A DNA stretch of 64,000 bases from Massilia sp. PDC64. Lineage in GTDB: Bacteria; Pseudomonadota; Gammaproteobacteria; Burkholderiales; Burkholderiaceae_D. Below the pieces are notes generated by a model, which made no database searches, had not been told where the DNA came from, and saw nothing but the letters and a program-made list of their open reading frames with translations. Shown here one piece after another: positions 28,962 through 37,061 of the stretch (position 1 is its first letter; each line of letters starts with the position of its first letter). The position numbers were made by a program, and so were the translations under genes. The stretch is from contig NZ_FMZS01000004.1 in assembly GCF_900101265.1 (NCBI RefSeq), forward strand, positions 62,001 to 126,000. Reading direction: 5' to 3'.

Positions 28962-29873
28962 TTGAAATCATCCCTCCTGTTGTGTGCACTGGCGCTCGCC
29001 GGGACCAGCGCGCTCGCGGCTGACCGCTTCGACGTCGCCGTCACGGTCGACGACCTGCCTTCGCATGGATCGAAGCCCGCCGACATCACCCGCGCCGAGA
29101 TCGCCCGTTCGCACATCGCGACATTCAGGGCGCACGGCGTGCCCGAGGCGTGGGGCTTCATCAATGCCGTGGCCCTCGACAAGGAGGCGGACAGCGGGTC
29201 CGCGCTGGACGTGTGGCGCAAGGCCGGCTACCCGCTCGGCAACCACGGCTACACCCACATGGGCCTGTCGCAGGCGGCGTCGCTGGAGGCCTGGGAAGAG
29301 GACGTGCGCAAGAACGAGCCCGTGCTGGAAAAATACATGGCGGGCAAGGACTGGCACGTGCTGCGCTACCCGTTCCTCGACGCGGGCGGCAAGGGCGCCC
29401 GCCACGACGACGCGCTGGCGTGGCTGACAGCGCGCGGCTACCGCGTCGCCGACGTGACACTCGGCTTCGACGACTGGGCGTACACGGAGACGTATGCGCG
29501 CTGCGTCGCGAAGGGCGACAAGGCCGCGATCGAGGGCATGAAGGCGAGCTACTACCGCCGCGTCGACCAGCAGTTGGCGCGCACGAAAGCGATGTCGCAG
29601 CGCGTGTACGGCCGCATGATCCCGCAGGTGCTGCTCACGCACATGGGCGCATGGAGCGCCGCCACGTTGCCGGAAGTGATGAAGCGGATGGACGCGGCCG
29701 GCGCGCATTACGTCACCCTGGACCAGGTGCAGGCTGACGCCGCGTACCGCATGCCGAGTCCCCGTGCCGGCGACGGCGCCATGATCGAGCGGCGCGCGCA
29801 GGACGCGGGCATCGACCTGGCCGGGCTGCCGGCGGTCGAACCGGTCGGGAATCTCGACGCCCTGTGCCGCTGA
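28962..29873 (+). CDS. Exported polysaccharide deacetylase (NodB homology)
   Basis: About 303 residues. Signal peptide ALALAGTSALA leads into a NodB-type domain with metal-site motifs VDDLP near the N-terminus and NHGYTHMGL (His-x3-His), and a C-terminal LLTHMG segment. Carbohydrate esterase family 4-like enzymes remove N- or O-acetyl groups from glycans; the exact substrate is not deducible. A TTG at 28962 is taken as start because GGAG lies 6 bp upstream and the resulting (M)KSSLLLCALAL is an ideal signal peptide. The in-frame ATG at 28950 lacks a ribosome site and is the alternative. It is divergent from the alpha/beta hydrolase and is the last gene of the saccharolytic region. Confidence 0.82.
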   Translation: MKSSLLLCALALAGTSALAADRFDVAVTVDDLPSHGSKPADITRAEIARSHIATFRAHGVPEAWGFINAVALDKEADSGSALDVWRKAGYPLGNHGYTHMGLSQAASLEAWEEDVRKNEPVLEKYMAGKDWHVLRYPFLDAGGKGARHDDALAWLTARGYRVADVTLGFDDWAYTETYARCVAKGDKAAIEGMKASYYRRVDQQLARTKAMSQRVYGRMIPQVLLTHMGAWSAATLPEVMKRMDAAGAHYVTLDQVQADAAYRMPSPRAGDGAMIERRAQDAGIDLAGLPAVEPVGNLDALCR

Positions 29874-29949
29874 TTTTTCCGCCCGTCCGCCCCCGCGTGC
29901 AGTGACCTCACCGCCATTCGTGCGCGGGAACGGCCGAAAAAAAGGTATA

Positions 29950-29978
29950 TCTGCAATGTAGACATTTTTACATGCAGA
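29950..29978. promoter_or_regulatory. Inverted repeat in the oxidase-operon leader
   Basis: TCTGCAATGTA (29950-29960) pairs with TACATGCAGA (29969-29978) as a 10-bp stem with a one-base bulge and an 8-nt loop. It lies in an AT-rich stretch 25-53 bp before the coxB start. It may be a dyad operator or a leader hairpin. No T-run follows. Confidence 0.45.
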
Positions 29979-30002
29979 TTCGACCATTTTTTCGGGAGGC
30001 AC

Positions 30003-30992
30003 ATGGAATTCCAGCCGGCCGCGCCAGCGAGCGGCATGCAGGATGCGCTGCGTGCCGCGGGCGCCCAGGCAGCGCACATCGGCGACCTGTGGAACGGCAC
30101 GCTGGCCCTGTGCACGTTCGTGTTCGTGGCCATCGTCGTCGCGACGATCATCGCCGTCTGGTGCGCGCCCGGCGCGGACGCCGCCACGCCGCCTGACACC
30201 GCGTCGCTGGAAGGACCGGAGCGGCGCATCTGGCACCGCATCGGCTGGGCGACCGGCGCATCCGTCGTGGGCCTGCTCGTGCTGCTCGCGGGCGACGTGT
30301 TCACGAGCCGCGCGCTCGCGCGGCTGCCGTTGCAGGATGCCGTCGACATCGAGCTCGTGGGGCATTCGTGGTGGTGGGAAGCGCGCTACCGCAATGCCGA
30401 CGCGGTGCGCGAATTCACGACGGCCAACGAGCTGACGATCCCCGTCGGCCGCCCCGTGATCGTCACGCTGCGCGCGGATGACGTCATCCACTCGCTGTGG
30501 GTGCCCAACCTCGCGGGCAAGAAAGACCTGATCCCGGGCCGCACCGCCACGCTGCAGCTGCGCGCCGACCGGGCCGGCACCTATCGCGGCCAGTGCGCCG
30601 AATTCTGCGGCCTGGAACACGCCCTGATGGCGCTGCTCGTGCACGCCGTGCCGCCCGCCGACTACGAGGCGTGGGCCGCGAACCAGCGCCGGCCGGCGCG
30701 CGAGCCTGCCAACGATGTCGCGCGCCGCGGCCGCGACGTCTTCCTGAGCGCGAGCTGTGCGCGCTGCCACGCGATCGCGGGCACACCGGCGCAGGGAAGC
30801 ATCGGGCCGGACCTCACGCACCTTGCCTCGCGCCGGACGATCGCCGCCGGCATGTTCCCCAACAACCGTGGCCATCTCGCGGGCTGGATCGGCGATCCTC
30901 AGGCCCTCAAGCCGGGCGTGAACATGCCCGCCAATCCGCTGCCACCCGACGACCTGCAGGCGCTGCTCGCTTACCTGGAGACCCTCCGATGA
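30003..30992 (+). CDS. coxB: Cytochrome c oxidase subunit II with fused cytochrome c (caa3 type)
   Basis: 329-residue inner-membrane protein with two TM helices (about 33-54 and 82-102). A periplasmic CuA cupredoxin domain has H163 in IHSLWVPN and the cluster C198-E200-C202-H206-M209 in CAEFCGLEHALM. A C-terminal class I cytochrome c domain has haem motif C252ARCH256 and a distal Met near GVNMPANPL. It takes electrons from cytochrome c and passes them to subunit I. No typical lipoprotein signal is seen. GGGAGGC just before the ATG is strong. The stop overlaps the subunit I start (ATGA). The fused haem domain marks this as a caa3-type complex. Confidence 0.95.
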   Translation: MEFQPAAPASGMQDALRAAGAQAAHIGDLWNGTLALCTFVFVAIVVATIIAVWCAPGADAATPPDTASLEGPERRIWHRIGWATGASVVGLLVLLAGDVFTSRALARLPLQDAVDIELVGHSWWWEARYRNADAVREFTTANELTIPVGRPVIVTLRADDVIHSLWVPNLAGKKDLIPGRTATLQLRADRAGTYRGQCAEFCGLEHALMALLVHAVPPADYEAWAANQRRPAREPANDVARRGRDVFLSASCARCHAIAGTPAQGSIGPDLTHLASRRTIAAGMFPNNRGHLAGWIGDPQALKPGVNMPANPLPPDDLQALLAYLETLR

Positions 30993-32911
30993 CCGTATCC
31001 GATCCACGCCACATCCCGCTCGCCGACCCGGCCGCCGCCGCGGCGCTGGAACGCACGTGGAGCGACCCGCCGGGGATTGTCGGCTGGTTTTCCGCCATCA
31101 ACCACAAGACGATCAGCAAGCGCTTCATGGTGACGACGATGATCTTCTTCCTGCTGGGCGGCGTGCTGGCGCTGCTGATCCGCCTGCAGCTGGCGCAGCC
31201 GAACGCGGAGATCATCGGACCGAAGATGTATAACCAGATCTTCACGATGCACGGCTCGACGATGATGTTCCTGTTCGCCGTGCCCATCATGCAGGCCGTC
31301 GCCACTTACCTCGTGCCGTTGATGATTGGCGCGCGCAGTCTCGCGTTCCCGCGGCTGAACGCCTACGCGTACTGGATCTTCACGATGGGTGGCATCATGC
31401 TGTACGCCGCGTTCTTCGCGGGTGCGGGGCCGGACGCCGGGTGGTTCGCGTACGTGCCGCTGTCCAGCCTGCGCTACTCGCCCGGCAAGGGCGTGGACTT
31501 CTGGGCCCAGATGATCACGTACACGGAGCTGTCGGGCCTGATGGAGGCGATCGTCATCATCGCGACCATCCTCAAGCTGCGCGCGCCCGGCATGAGCCTG
31601 AACCGCATGCCGCTGTTCGTGTGGGCGATGCTCGTGACGTCGTTCATGGTGCTGTTCGCGCTGCCGGCCGTGATGCTGGCCAGTACCGCGCTGATCACGG
31701 ACCGCCTCGTCGACACGCAGTTCTACAACCCGGACAAGGGCGGCGACGCGCTGCTGTGGCAGCACCTATTCTGGTTCTTCGGCCATCCGGAGGTCTACCT
31801 GATCTTCATCCCGCCGCTGGGCTTCATCTCCGCCATCGTCGCGACCTTCTCGCGCCGGCCCGTCGTCGGCTATCCGGCCATGATCCTGGCCCTCGTGACA
31901 ACGGCGTTCCTCGCGTTCGGCCTGTGGGTCCACCACATGTTCGCGACCAACCTGCCGGAGCTGGGCAAGACGTTCTTCACGGCGGCCAGCCTCGTCATCG
32001 CCGTGCCGACGGCCGTGCAGATCTTCTGCTGGATCGCGACACTGGGCAGTGGCCGCATCAACGTGAAAACCCCGCTGCTGTTCGTGCTGGCGTTCTTCTT
32101 CATCCTCGTGATGGGCGGGCTGACGGGGCTGATGCTGGCCTCCGTGCCGCTGGACACGCAGCTGCACGACAGCTTCTTCGTCGTCGCGCACCTGCACTAC
32201 GTGCTGCTGGGCGGCGCCGTCTTCCCGCTGTTCGGCGCGTTCTATTACTGGTTCCCGAAATTTACCGGGAGGATGCTGGGCGAACGCCTGGGGCGCTGGA
32301 ATTTCTGGCTGTTCTTCATCGGCTTCAACGTCGCGTTCTTCCCCATGCACCTGCTCGGGTTGTGGGGCATGCCGCGCCGCGTGTACACGTATCCGGCCGA
32401 GATGGGATGGGGCGACTTGAACCTCGTGTCCAGCATCGGCGCCGCGACCATCGCCGTCAGCATGCTGATGTTCCTCGTGAACGTGGTCCGCAGCCTGCGC
32501 AAGGGCGCCGTGGCCGGGCCCGATCCCTGGGGTGCGGGCACGCTGGAATGGAGCGTGCCGTCGCCGCCGCCGATGGGCAACTTCGACGTCATCCCCGTCG
32601 TGCACGGGCGCTATCCGCTGTGGCAGGCCCAACCCGAACCGACGCATGTCCACGGCATGTCGAACGACTGGCGCGAAGTCCTCGTCACGACCGTGGCGGA
32701 CGCCGAGCCGGACCACCGCCTGTGGATGCCGTCGTCGACGATCTGGCCGTTCCTGTCGGCGGTGGCGACGACGATCCTGTTCATCGGCTCCATCTTCACG
32801 CCGTGGGCCGTCGTCTGGGCCGCCGCGCCGGTGGCGATCGGCGCGACCCTGTGGTTCTGGCCCAAGCGGTCCATCGTGGAGCAGCGCGTGAAGTCGGAGT
32901 CGCGGCCATGA
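30989..32911 (+). CDS. coxA: Haem-copper oxidase subunit I lacking canonical D- and K-channel residues
   Basis: 640 residues, 12 or more TM helices: the catalytic subunit reducing O2 to water. Metal ligands are complete: H88 (MHGSTMMF) and H403 for low-spin haem, H401 for high-spin haem (VVAHLHYV), and H266, H315, H316 for CuB, with cross-linking Y270 and E268 in GHPEVY. In place of the usual IGAxD the sequence reads IGARSLAFPRLNA, so the D-channel Asp is S117. In place of VPTGIK it reads VPTAVQIF, so the K-channel Lys is Q344. Both proton-entry residues of A-type oxidases are therefore absent. A C-terminal extension of about 130 residues with two more helices follows the core. The gene overlaps coxB and coxC by 4 bp each. 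Confidence 0.95.
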   Translation: MTVSDPRHIPLADPAAAAALERTWSDPPGIVGWFSAINHKTISKRFMVTTMIFFLLGGVLALLIRLQLAQPNAEIIGPKMYNQIFTMHGSTMMFLFAVPIMQAVATYLVPLMIGARSLAFPRLNAYAYWIFTMGGIMLYAAFFAGAGPDAGWFAYVPLSSLRYSPGKGVDFWAQMITYTELSGLMEAIVIIATILKLRAPGMSLNRMPLFVWAMLVTSFMVLFALPAVMLASTALITDRLVDTQFYNPDKGGDALLWQHLFWFFGHPEVYLIFIPPLGFISAIVATFSRRPVVGYPAMILALVTTAFLAFGLWVHHMFATNLPELGKTFFTAASLVIAVPTAVQIFCWIATLGSGRINVKTPLLFVLAFFFILVMGGLTGLMLASVPLDTQLHDSFFVVAHLHYVLLGGAVFPLFGAFYYWFPKFTGRMLGERLGRWNFWLFFIGFNVAFFPMHLLGLWGMPRRVYTYPAEMGWGDLNLVSSIGAATIAVSMLMFLVNVVRSLRKGAVAGPDPWGAGTLEWSVPSPPPMGNFDVIPVVHGRYPLWQAQPEPTHVHGMSNDWREVLVTTVADAEPDHRLWMPSSTIWPFLSAVATTILFIGSIFTPWAVVWAAAPVAIGATLWFWPKRSIVEQRVKSESRP

Positions 32912-33549
32912 GCGCCACCAGCGAGAACCGCGAGTCGGGCAAGGAGGCCGTGCGGCGCGGGGCCGTGCTCGACGTGTCGGGCCTGCCCACGTTCGCGTTC
33001 GGCACGCGCAGCCCGATGTGGTGGGGCACGATGGGCCTCGTCGCCGTCGAAAGCACGGTGTTCGCGCTGACGATCATGGCCTATTTTTATTTGCGCAGCC
33101 ATGCCCCCGTGTGGCCGATCAGCGGTCTTCCTCCGGACCTCCTGTGGGGGAACGTGAACACGGCGATCCTGTTGCTGAGCATGTGGCCGAACCAGAAGGC
33201 CAAGCAGGCGGCCGAGCGGCTCGACCTGGCCGGCGTGCGCCTGTGGATGAGCGTGTGCATGGTCGTGTCGGTCGCCTTCCTTGTCGTGCGCGTGCTGGAG
33301 TTCGGGGGGCTGAACACGAGCTGGGACACGGACGCCTACGGCTCCGTCGTGTGGATGCTGCTCGGCCTGCACACGACGCACCTCGTCACCGATGCGTACG
33401 ACTCCGGCGTGCTGACGGCGCTGATGTTCACGGGGCCGCACGAGGGCAAGCGGTTCGTGGACGTCAGCGAGAACGCGGGGTACTGGTATTTCGTCGTCCT
33501 CAGCTGGCTGCCGATCTATGCGGTCATCTACTGGGGCGCACGTTTTTAA
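32908..33549 (+). CDS. coxC: Cytochrome c oxidase subunit III
   Basis: 213-residue membrane protein with about five TM helices. It has family motifs: WWGTMGLVAVESTVFALTI with the membrane Glu of subunit III, LLGLHTTHLVTD, and the C-terminal NAGYWYFVVLSWLPIYAVIY. Subunit III stabilises the catalytic core and the proton-uptake face of subunit I. The start overlaps the subunit I stop (ATGA). The short, five-helix form is usual in caa3-type operons. It is followed by a ribosome site GGAGGG for the next gene. Confidence 0.93.
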   Translation: MSATSENRESGKEAVRRGAVLDVSGLPTFAFGTRSPMWWGTMGLVAVESTVFALTIMAYFYLRSHAPVWPISGLPPDLLWGNVNTAILLLSMWPNQKAKQAAERLDLAGVRLWMSVCMVVSVAFLVVRVLEFGGLNTSWDTDAYGSVVWMLLGLHTTHLVTDAYDSGVLTALMFTGPHEGKRFVDVSENAGYWYFVVLSWLPIYAVIYWGARF

Positions 33550-33558
33550 GGAGGGACG

Positions 33559-33894
33559 ATGGGAAACTGGCCGGCACTGCTGCTCGCGCCCAGCCTGGCG
33601 CTGACGAACCTCTCCATCACGTATGCGCTCGTGACGCCCGCGTGCACGCGCCAGTCGATGGTGGCGCCGAACGTCATCACGGGACTCGTGCTGGCCGCTT
33701 GCGCGTGGATGAGCTGGGCCGCGTGGCGCAACTGGAAAGAGGGGCGCAGCCTCGGACGGTCGGCCGCGCGCGATCACGTGCCGGACCGGCCGCCCTTCGT
33801 CGCGCTCGTGGCCGCCCTGGTCGGCGCGCTGTCCTGCCTCGCCGTGCTGGCGCAGTGGTTTCCGCAATGGGTGCTGTCGCCATGCGCCGCCTGA
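33559..33894 (+). CDS. Small membrane protein of the oxidase operon
   Basis: 111 residues with three predicted TM helices (about 5-25, 36-56, 82-103) and a basic cytoplasmic loop (WRNWKEGRSLGRSAARDH). I do not recognise a family. GGAGGG precedes the ATG, and the 3' end overlaps the next gene by 13 bp, so it is part of the coxBAC operon. Its place between subunit III and the assembly factor suggests an accessory or subunit-IV-like component of the oxidase. That is inference from position. Confidence 0.8.
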   Translation: MGNWPALLLAPSLALTNLSITYALVTPACTRQSMVAPNVITGLVLAACAWMSWAAWRNWKEGRSLGRSAARDHVPDRPPFVALVAALVGALSCLAVLAQWFPQWVLSPCAA

Positions 33895-34784
33895 TAGCCG
33901 TTCTCGCGACGCTGCCACTCGCGGCGAGTTCCCACGACGTCCAGGCCGAGCTGGCGGCCGGTCCCGCGCCCGGCTGGGGCGCGGAATGGTGGGTCATGCT
34001 GTTGCTCGCGCTGTCGCTGCTGCTGTACGCGGCCGGCCTGAAACGCCTGTGGCCCCGTGCGCACGGCGCGCGCCGGTTGCTGGCGCGCCAGGCCGCGTGG
34101 TTCGGCGCGGGCTGGATCATGCTCGTCCTCGCGCTCGCGTCGCCGCTCGACGGCGCGGGCAGCTATGCGTTTTCCGCGCACATGGTGCAGCACGAAGTCC
34201 TGATGATCGTGGCGGGTCCGCTGCTCGTGCTGGGCCGCCCGCTCGCGCTGTGGCTGTGGGCGTTCGGGCCGGATGGGCGTGCGCGCATCGCGGCCGCCAC
34301 GCGCAGGCCCGCCGTGCGCGCCGCATGGGGCGCGCTGACGGCACCCGTGAATGCCTGGCTGCTCCACTTCGCCGCGCTGTGGATGTGGCACGTGCCGGCG
34401 TGCTTCCAGCTGGCGCTCGCGAGCAACGGCATGCACGCGCTGCAGCACACGAGCTTCCTCGTCACCGCGCTGCTGTTCTGGTGGGCCGTGCTGGGCCGCG
34501 AGGGCGGGGCGCACGGCCGAGGCGGCGCCATCGTCTACCTGTTCACGACGATGATGCACACGGGCGCGCTGGGCGCCCTGTTCACCATGTCGGACACGGT
34601 CTGGTATCCGCTGTACGGCAACCGCGCGCAGCTGTTCGGCCTGAGCCCGCTGGAAGACCAGCAGCTGGGTGGCCTCATCATGTGGATCCCGGGCGGACTC
34701 GCGTACCTGGTCGCGGGCCTCGTCCTGTGCGCACGCTGGCTGCGTACAGGGCCGGCACCGCGCGCGGCGGAGGTGCGACCATGA
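33882..34784 (+). CDS. ctaG: CtaG-type cytochrome c oxidase assembly protein (caa3_CtaG)
   Basis: 300-residue integral membrane protein with seven or more TM helices. Histidine-rich motifs are typical of the caa3_CtaG family (Bacillus type): SAHMVQHEVLMI, LHFAALWMWHVP, MHALQHTSFL and FTTMMHTGALGAL, plus the C-terminal DQQLGGLIMWIPGG. This family is needed for CuA/CuB or haem insertion in caa3 oxidases. It is distinct from the Cox11-type protein also called CtaG. The N-terminus has a signal-like hydrophobic stretch (RRLIAVLATLPLAASS). It starts inside the preceding gene and its stop overlaps the cytochrome c start (ATGA). Confidence 0.9.
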   Translation: MRRLIAVLATLPLAASSHDVQAELAAGPAPGWGAEWWVMLLLALSLLLYAAGLKRLWPRAHGARRLLARQAAWFGAGWIMLVLALASPLDGAGSYAFSAHMVQHEVLMIVAGPLLVLGRPLALWLWAFGPDGRARIAAATRRPAVRAAWGALTAPVNAWLLHFAALWMWHVPACFQLALASNGMHALQHTSFLVTALLFWWAVLGREGGAHGRGGAIVYLFTTMMHTGALGALFTMSDTVWYPLYGNRAQLFGLSPLEDQQLGGLIMWIPGGLAYLVAGLVLCARWLRTGPAPRAAEVRP

Positions 34785-35146
34785 TGGGGCGATCACTCTC
34801 CGTGCTGTTGTGCGTGACGTTGCTGGTCGCGTGTTCGAAGACGCCGCCGAAAACGGAGCCGATCACGGGGGGCGATCCCCGCCACGGTCGCGAACTCCTC
34901 GCCCGCTACGGCTGCGCCAGCTGCCACAAGATCAAGGGCATCGCCCACGCGGACAGCCACGTCGGCCCGCCCCTCGACGAGATCCGTTCGCGCGGTTATA
35001 TTGCGGGCGTCATGCCGCACACTGCGGACAACCTCATGAAGTGGATCCGGCATCCGCGCGAGGTGGTTCCGAATACCGCGATGCCGGAGCTGGGCGTCAC
35101 CGAGTCCGAGGCGCGCGACATGGCTGCCTACTTGTACAGCCAATAG
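34781..35146 (+). CDS. Lipoprotein cytochrome c
   Basis: 121 residues. A short signal peptide ends in the lipobox LLVAC, so the protein is probably anchored by a lipid on Cys18. One class I haem motif is GCASCHK, with a C-terminal Met ligand in NTAMPELGV. It is likely a membrane-tethered electron donor to the CuA/haem c domain of subunit II, or a subunit of the oxidase itself. Two consecutive ATG codons (34781, 34784) are possible starts. The first overlaps the ctaG stop. Confidence 0.9.
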   Translation: MMGRSLSVLLCVTLLVACSKTPPKTEPITGGDPRHGRELLARYGCASCHKIKGIAHADSHVGPPLDEIRSRGYIAGVMPHTADNLMKWIRHPREVVPNTAMPELGVTESEARDMAAYLYSQ

Positions 35147-35164
35147 CCAATAGATCGGAGAGGC

Positions 35165-35533
35165 ATGTTCGAACAGACGGAAGCGCAGGTGCGTGCGTGG
35201 GTGGAGTGGCTGCGGCTGCTCGTGGAAGCGCTGGGCGCGTGCGTGATCGCGGCGGGCGTCGTCATCGTGATCGTGGGGCTCGTGCGCTATGCGTTGGCAA
35301 GGGGCGGCAGCTTCATCCCGATCCGGCTCGCGTTCGCCCGCTACCTCACGCTCGCGCTGGAATTGCAGCTGGCGGCGGACATCCTGTCGACGTCCGTGGC
35401 GCCGACGTGGGACCGCATCGGCAAGCTGGCCGCCATCGCCGTGATCCGGACGGCGCTGAACTACTTCCTCAACCGCGAAATGAAGGACGAAACGGCCGGC
35501 GCGGAGCCGGCCGTGCAAAAGCCCGCGCCATGA
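35165..35533 (+). CDS. DUF1622 family membrane protein
   Basis: 122 residues with two or three TM helices. It matches the DUF1622 pattern: EALGACVIAAGVVIVIVGL, then FARYLTLALELQLAADIL and IGKLAAIAVIRTALNYFLNREM. Function is unknown; such proteins are widespread single-domain inner-membrane proteins. AGGAGA-type spacing (cggagaggcATG) gives a ribosome site. It is 18 bp after the cytochrome c gene, so it is probably the last gene of the oxidase operon. The 3' end is convergent with the GNAT gene, 9 bp away. Confidence 0.82.
   Translation: MFEQTEAQVRAWVEWLRLLVEALGACVIAAGVVIVIVGLVRYALARGGSFIPIRLAFARYLTLALELQLAADILSTSVAPTWDRIGKLAAIAVIRTALNYFLNREMKDETAGAEPAVQKPAP
35492..35514 (-). terminator. Possible terminator for the GNAT gene
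   Basis: Perfect 9-bp stem (ACGGCCGGC 35492-35500, GCCGGCCGT 35506-35514) with a 5-nt loop, followed on the minus strand by TTTCGTCC. It lies inside the 3' end of the DUF1622 gene. The T-run is short, so function is uncertain. Confidence 0.4.
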
Positions 35534-35542
35534 GCCGAGCTG

Positions 35543-36040
35543 CTATGCGCCCAGCTTGAGCACCATCGCCCGCTCGAACGTCGTCCTGCCCGGCATCGGC
35601 ACGGGCGCGCCCACGTCGACGAAACCCATGCGCCGATAGAGCCGCTCCGCCGCGCCTACACCGACGGTGACATCCAGGCGGACTTCGGCCGCCTTGCGCG
35701 CACGGGCCCAGTTGATCGCGGCGTCCAGCAGCGCGGCACCCACGCCGCGTCCGCGCGCCTCGGGCGCGACCCACACCTGGTACACCCACGCGGCGGCGCC
35801 GTCCATCTTCACCCAGGCCAGGCCGACGGGCATGCCGTCCACTTCCGCGGCGAACGGCCAGCCCTGCTGGTGCGACCCGAGCGCGGGCGCGGCCAGGCGC
35901 GCGGCCCAGATGTCGTCCGTCCGTTGGGATTCCTCGGCAAAGGTGCTGCCGAAAGCCTGGGGCGAGTCGGCCAGCGCGCGCAGGCGCAGGTCGCGGTAGA
36001 TGGGCCAGTCGTCGGGATGCAGGGTGCGGATGGCGGGCAT
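35543..36040 (-). CDS. GNAT family N-acetyltransferase
   Basis: 165 residues. A complete GNAT fold has the acetyl-CoA-binding motif V-x-x-x-x-RGRGVGAALL and a following C-terminal ERLYRRMGFVDVG. The acceptor substrate is unknown. The N-terminal IRTLHPDDWPIYRDLRLRAL is typical of small-molecule or protein-N-terminus acetyltransferases of this family. It is monocistronic, with a possible hairpin terminator downstream. It is divergent from the TauD-type gene. Confidence 0.88.
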   Translation of the reverse strand: MPAIRTLHPDDWPIYRDLRLRALADSPQAFGSTFAEESQRTDDIWAARLAAPALGSHQQGWPFAAEVDGMPVGLAWVKMDGAAAWVYQVWVAPEARGRGVGAALLDAAINWARARKAAEVRLDVTVGVGAAERLYRRMGFVDVGAPVPMPGRTTFERAMVLKLGA

Positions 36041-36166
36041 ATCGTGGTGTCGTGTTGGGGAACACCGATGATAATGGAAATCCGCATGAGCTAGTGCGAA
36101 AAGCTTCGTTGTCAGACAAGACGCGGAACCCTAAGCTTGGGCCATCGACAACAGCCTGTCCATGTC

Positions 36167-37042
36167 ATGTCCGCCGTACTGCAAACCCGCCAGCACTTCG
36201 AGGTCATCCCGTTCGACGCACCGCTCGGGGCCGAGGTCGTGGGCCTCGACCTGTCACTCCCGCTCGACGCCGAAGATTTCAGCCGCCTGCACCGCGCCCA
36301 CCTGGCGCACCACGTGCTCGTGTTCCGCGAACAGCACATCACGCCCGCGCAGCAGGTGGCGTTCAGCCGCCGCTGGGGCCCGCTGCAGATCCACGTGCTG
36401 CGCCAGTTCCAGCTGCCGGCGCAGCCCGAGGTGCTCGTCGTGTCGAACATCCGCGAGAACGGCCAGCCCATCGGCCTCGGCGACGCCGGCCACTTCTGGC
36501 ATTCCGACCTGTCGTACAAGGAGAAGCCGAGCCTCGGCTCGATGCTGCACGCTCAGGAACTGCCGGCCACCGGCGGCGACACGCTGTTCGCCAACCAGCA
36601 CACGGCATGGGACCGTCTGCCGGGCTATCTGCAGCGGGCGGTCCGCCATGCGAAGGCGGAGCACAGCTACCTCGCGCGCTACGCGGACCTGCAGAAAAAG
36701 AACCCATGGCGCCCGAACCTGACGCAGGCCCAGATCGACGAAGTGAAACCCGTCGTGCACCCGGTCGTGCGCACGCATCCGGAGACGGGCCGCCTGGCGC
36801 TGTTCGTCAGCGAACACTTCACGACGAAGATCGTCGGCCTGCCCGAGGACGAAAGCCGCGCGCTGCTGGCCGAACTGTTCGACCTCAGCACGCGCGCCGA
36901 GCACGTGTACCGCCACCGCTGGCAGCCGCACGACATGGTCTTCTGGGACAACCGCTCCGTGATGCACCTGGCGGCCGGCTGTCCGGACGACCAGCGCCGC
37001 AAGCTGTACCGCACCACCATCGAGGGCGATGCCCCGTACTGA
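36167..37042 (+). CDS. TauD/TfdA-type Fe(II)/2-oxoglutarate dioxygenase
   Basis: 291 residues. The facial triad is present: H112-x-D114 in FWHSDLSYKEKPS and distal H267 in SVMHLAAG, with the 2-oxoglutarate Arg region near the C-terminus (RRKLYRTTIEGD). These enzymes hydroxylate taurine, alkylsulfonates, sulfate esters or other small acids. The sulfonate-type ABC importer directly downstream suggests release of sulfite or sulfate from an imported organosulfur compound. Other substrates of TfdA-like enzymes cannot be excluded. ATG 36167 is preferred: an in-frame upstream TTG at 36137 has no ribosome site. No strong Shine-Dalgarno is seen for either. A small palindrome TTGTCAGACAA (36109-36119) lies upstream. 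Confidence 0.85.
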   Translation: MSAVLQTRQHFEVIPFDAPLGAEVVGLDLSLPLDAEDFSRLHRAHLAHHVLVFREQHITPAQQVAFSRRWGPLQIHVLRQFQLPAQPEVLVVSNIRENGQPIGLGDAGHFWHSDLSYKEKPSLGSMLHAQELPATGGDTLFANQHTAWDRLPGYLQRAVRHAKAEHSYLARYADLQKKNPWRPNLTQAQIDEVKPVVHPVVRTHPETGRLALFVSEHFTTKIVGLPEDESRALLAELFDLSTRAEHVYRHRWQPHDMVFWDNRSVMHLAAGCPDDQRRKLYRTTIEGDAPY

Positions 37043-37061
37043 ACCAGAATAAAGACATCCT

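Noticed and set aside
36109..36119. Palindrome TTGTCAGACAA upstream of the dioxygenase
   Set aside because: Too short and isolated to call an operator; no second copy upstream of related genes in the window.
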